Shown here piece after piece: positions 57,624 to 59,427 of a stretch of 59,427 nt of DNA. Within the stretch, counting starts at the first letter, position 1. Every line of letters begins with the position of its first letter. The position numbers were made by a program, and so were the translations under genes. The notes under the pieces were generated by a model. The model did not search any database. It was not told where the DNA came from and saw only the letters and a list, made by a program, of their open reading frames with translations. The stretch is from Teratosphaeria epicoccoides (taxonomy: Eukaryota > Ascomycota > Dothideomycetes > Mycosphaerellales > Teratosphaeriaceae): contig JADDMT010000156.1 in the NCBI GenBank assembly GCA_021401465.1, positions 1 to 59,427 of the forward strand, read 5' to 3'.

Positions 57624-58803
57624 CTCTGGGCTATTGTTGCTGTTGCTGCGATATGAGATCACAATATACAGCATCGATGTTGACGACTACGGATCTGGTA
57701 GGTACTCCCGGGTCTAGCTCCGCATATGCTGCCTGGGAGAGAAGTCTGCGACAAATTAAAGCCTTCTCGTTGGACTACTCCTGCCTCGCCACACAGCCCC
57801 ACCTGATCGCAAGGAAGGCTGAGTCGGGTTGGAGATGAACTAGGGAACTGGGCTCTAGACAGGAATAAGGTGCCGAGAGCACCAACGAATGAATGATTGC
57901 AGGCCTATATCCGACGTTTGAATCTTCTGCCTGTAGTTTCCCGTGAAAGAGATCGGCCCTCGTGCGGCGGGGTATGATGCTGCCAATAATCGTGCTGTTT
58001 GTCGCTTGTCCGATGATTTCAGCGACTAGAGAAGAGTGGGGAGCAGTAGGTATACAACTGCCAGGTCCAAATGTTTACGCAACAGATCTTGGTAGCTGTC
58101 CGAAGGACATGGACGGCAGTGACGCCACTCCCAGCTTCCCGTCACCTGGAGAGGAAGTCTCACGCCGTCTTCCTGGCCGAGAGTGGCAATCCGTAAAAGA
58201 GTAACACGCCGACTGATCTGTTCAAAGATGCCGTATGTGGAGGCGCCGAGGGTGGGAAACGGGTACGGTCGTGGGCCTTGTTCAGCCGGAGCAATGCTTT
58301 GAATCGGGTCAACCAGAAATGGGGGATTTTTTGTGGAAGAGGTACTGGTGGATGTGTAGCTGAAGGTTAGGAGCTCCCGCTCCGTCCCAGAGTTCTAGCC
58401 GGGGCAAGTCGAGTCGTTTTGCACCGATCAATGCTTTCGAGTTGTCCCGCATTCGAATGGCATGTCGGCAGTGTTTTGAAGCGCAGGCTCAGGAGGCCGG
58501 ACGCACTGCCAGATGCGATGAGCCTGTTGCTCACCTGGGGGCAATCCCGGAGGCCGGCGAGATTGCGTGTGTACGAGCGGATTCGAGGGCGCAGGACCCA
58601 CCCGATAGCTCTTGGTAATTAAGCGAGGAAAAGGCCCCGATGAATGACGGGCCAGAGTCCAGAGGGTGTCGACCTGTCCACTGCTTGGCGGGCAGGTCGT
58701 TGCATATACGTAGCAACAAGTCGTCGCTGGCCGGTGGAGCTCATCACCCGAGCATGGGTATACCGGGCTCGCCATCCTCAGCAAATTGGTCAGCGGGCTC
58801 TCC

Positions 58804-58830
58804 CTGGCCTGGCCTGGCATGGCCTGGCAC
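58804..58830. repeat. Short CTGGC tandem repeat
   Basis: Several imperfect copies of CTGGC/CCTGG follow each other, interrupted by one CATGG. Probably simple-sequence expansion. Confidence 0.7.
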
Positions 58831-59390
58831 GCGATCGCCGAGCAGATAGATGGCTCGGTCTGCACCCGTTGCTTATCCCTGCACTGGCCACATGCAAGTC
58901 ACATGCAAGTCACACTTTGACTCGGCCGTCGTGGCCGTCGTTGCAGCCCACTGCCCTTGTGCCGCCGCAGCCGTCTCCGGTTGACTTTCGTCGACGGCTG
59001 CTTTTGCCAACGGAGTCCGAACGTAAGAGCTGCCGCCTCCCTCCCTGATCGTGGTGGCTCTGACCATCCGCCGTCGGGGAGGAGGGAAACTGCACAGCAG
59101 CCGCACACATGTATGTCTTCACACGACCCGCCCGACGCCCACAGTCTCACGGCGTCGCATGTGCAGTTTTCGACGCGCCGCGACAGACCTCGCGTGGTGA
59201 GCCTGCATCCGCATGGGGCGCTGGGCACAATGGAAACGGGTGTGGCACGGCATTCAGCGCACTGCTCGACTGCTACTTGCGGAACTTCTCACGGGCATCG
59301 ATTAACCAGACACGCCGCACATGCCAGGGAGCCCTCGACTTGCTCTCTGCCATGTGCATCTGGGCAGGGAAAAGGCCCGCTGCATGGTGA

Positions 59391-59422
<32 letters not shown>

Positions 59423-59427
59423 GGGGG
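59391..59427. repeat. Terminal poly-G run
   Basis: About 30 consecutive G, one A and five more G end the window. The real length cannot be known because the run reaches the edge, and such runs are prone to sequencing error. Confidence 0.9.

Larger units (their letters stand above)
57181..59427. promoter_or_regulatory. Long VosA upstream region
   Basis: 2.2 kb with no confident gene up to the window edge. It contains a (TG)8 microsatellite (57608-57623), a CTGGC-type tandem repeat (about 58804-58830), an 11-bp tandem duplication CACATGCAAGT (about 58890-58911) and a terminal poly-G run. Long upstream regions are usual for developmental regulators. Confidence 0.5.

Noticed and set aside
59391..59427. 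Terminal poly-G as a possible telomere or biological boundary
   Set aside because: It is not a telomeric repeat; a simple homopolymer at the window edge is better explained as simple sequence or assembly edge.

Overview
The window is nuclear DNA of a filamentous ascomycete (Pezizomycotina). The gene set includes a velvet regulator, an alpha-1,3-glucan synthase, a Uds1-domain protein, a Sas3-type MYST acetyltransferase and a HET-domain remnant. Introns are short (about 50-110 bp, with GT..AG ends and CTGAC/CTAAC-like branch sites) and gene spacing is loose. A dothideomycete is my guess from the overall feel; the sequence does not prove it. I support 14 protein genes, one HET pseudogene and two weak small-gene candidates. 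I rebuilt every splice junction by hand, and each one keeps the reading frame.

Left part (1-20.4 kb). A 31/40-bp minisatellite is followed by a conserved uncharacterised gene (520-2425). An alpha-1,3-glucan synthase (10790-3323, minus, 5 exons, 2418 aa) is divergent from a secreted GH13 alpha-amylase (12895-14801, plus) across 2.1 kb. This is the synthase/amylase pairing known from alpha-glucan loci in other fungi. A 3.6-kb gene-free stretch and a SET-domain lysine methyltransferase (20383-18385, minus) follow.

Middle part (20.8-42 kb). An Asp-nucleophile alpha/beta hydrolase with an in-frame TGA (20902-21851, plus) converges on a secreted PcRGLX/YetA-like polysaccharide lyase (24843-21919, minus). 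Next come a PHD-MYST histone acetyltransferase (29735-26286, minus) and complex I subunit NDUFA1, whose first exon codes only for the start codon (30443-30955, plus). Beyond these lie a small membrane-anchored hypothetical protein, a multiply frameshifted HET pseudogene (31587-32327), an acyltransferase-3 membrane protein, a glycerol-3-phosphate acyltransferase and a 1161-aa low-complexity protein, the last three all on the minus strand.

Right part (42-59.4 kb). A 5.5-kb gene-poor stretch precedes a FAD-independent, ATP-type glycerol kinase (49423-47466, minus), a Uds1 coiled-coil protein (51174-53935, plus) and the velvet regulator VosA (57180-55510, minus, 5 exons). A 2.2-kb VosA upstream region ends in a poly-G run at the window edge.

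Functional links. The synthase and amylase probably act together in cell-wall alpha-glucan production. The GPAT and glycerol kinase both feed glycerol into glycerolipid synthesis but are 9 kb apart, so no cluster is implied. The rest look like ordinary housekeeping or regulatory genes. I found no tRNA, rRNA, CRISPR or intact transposon.
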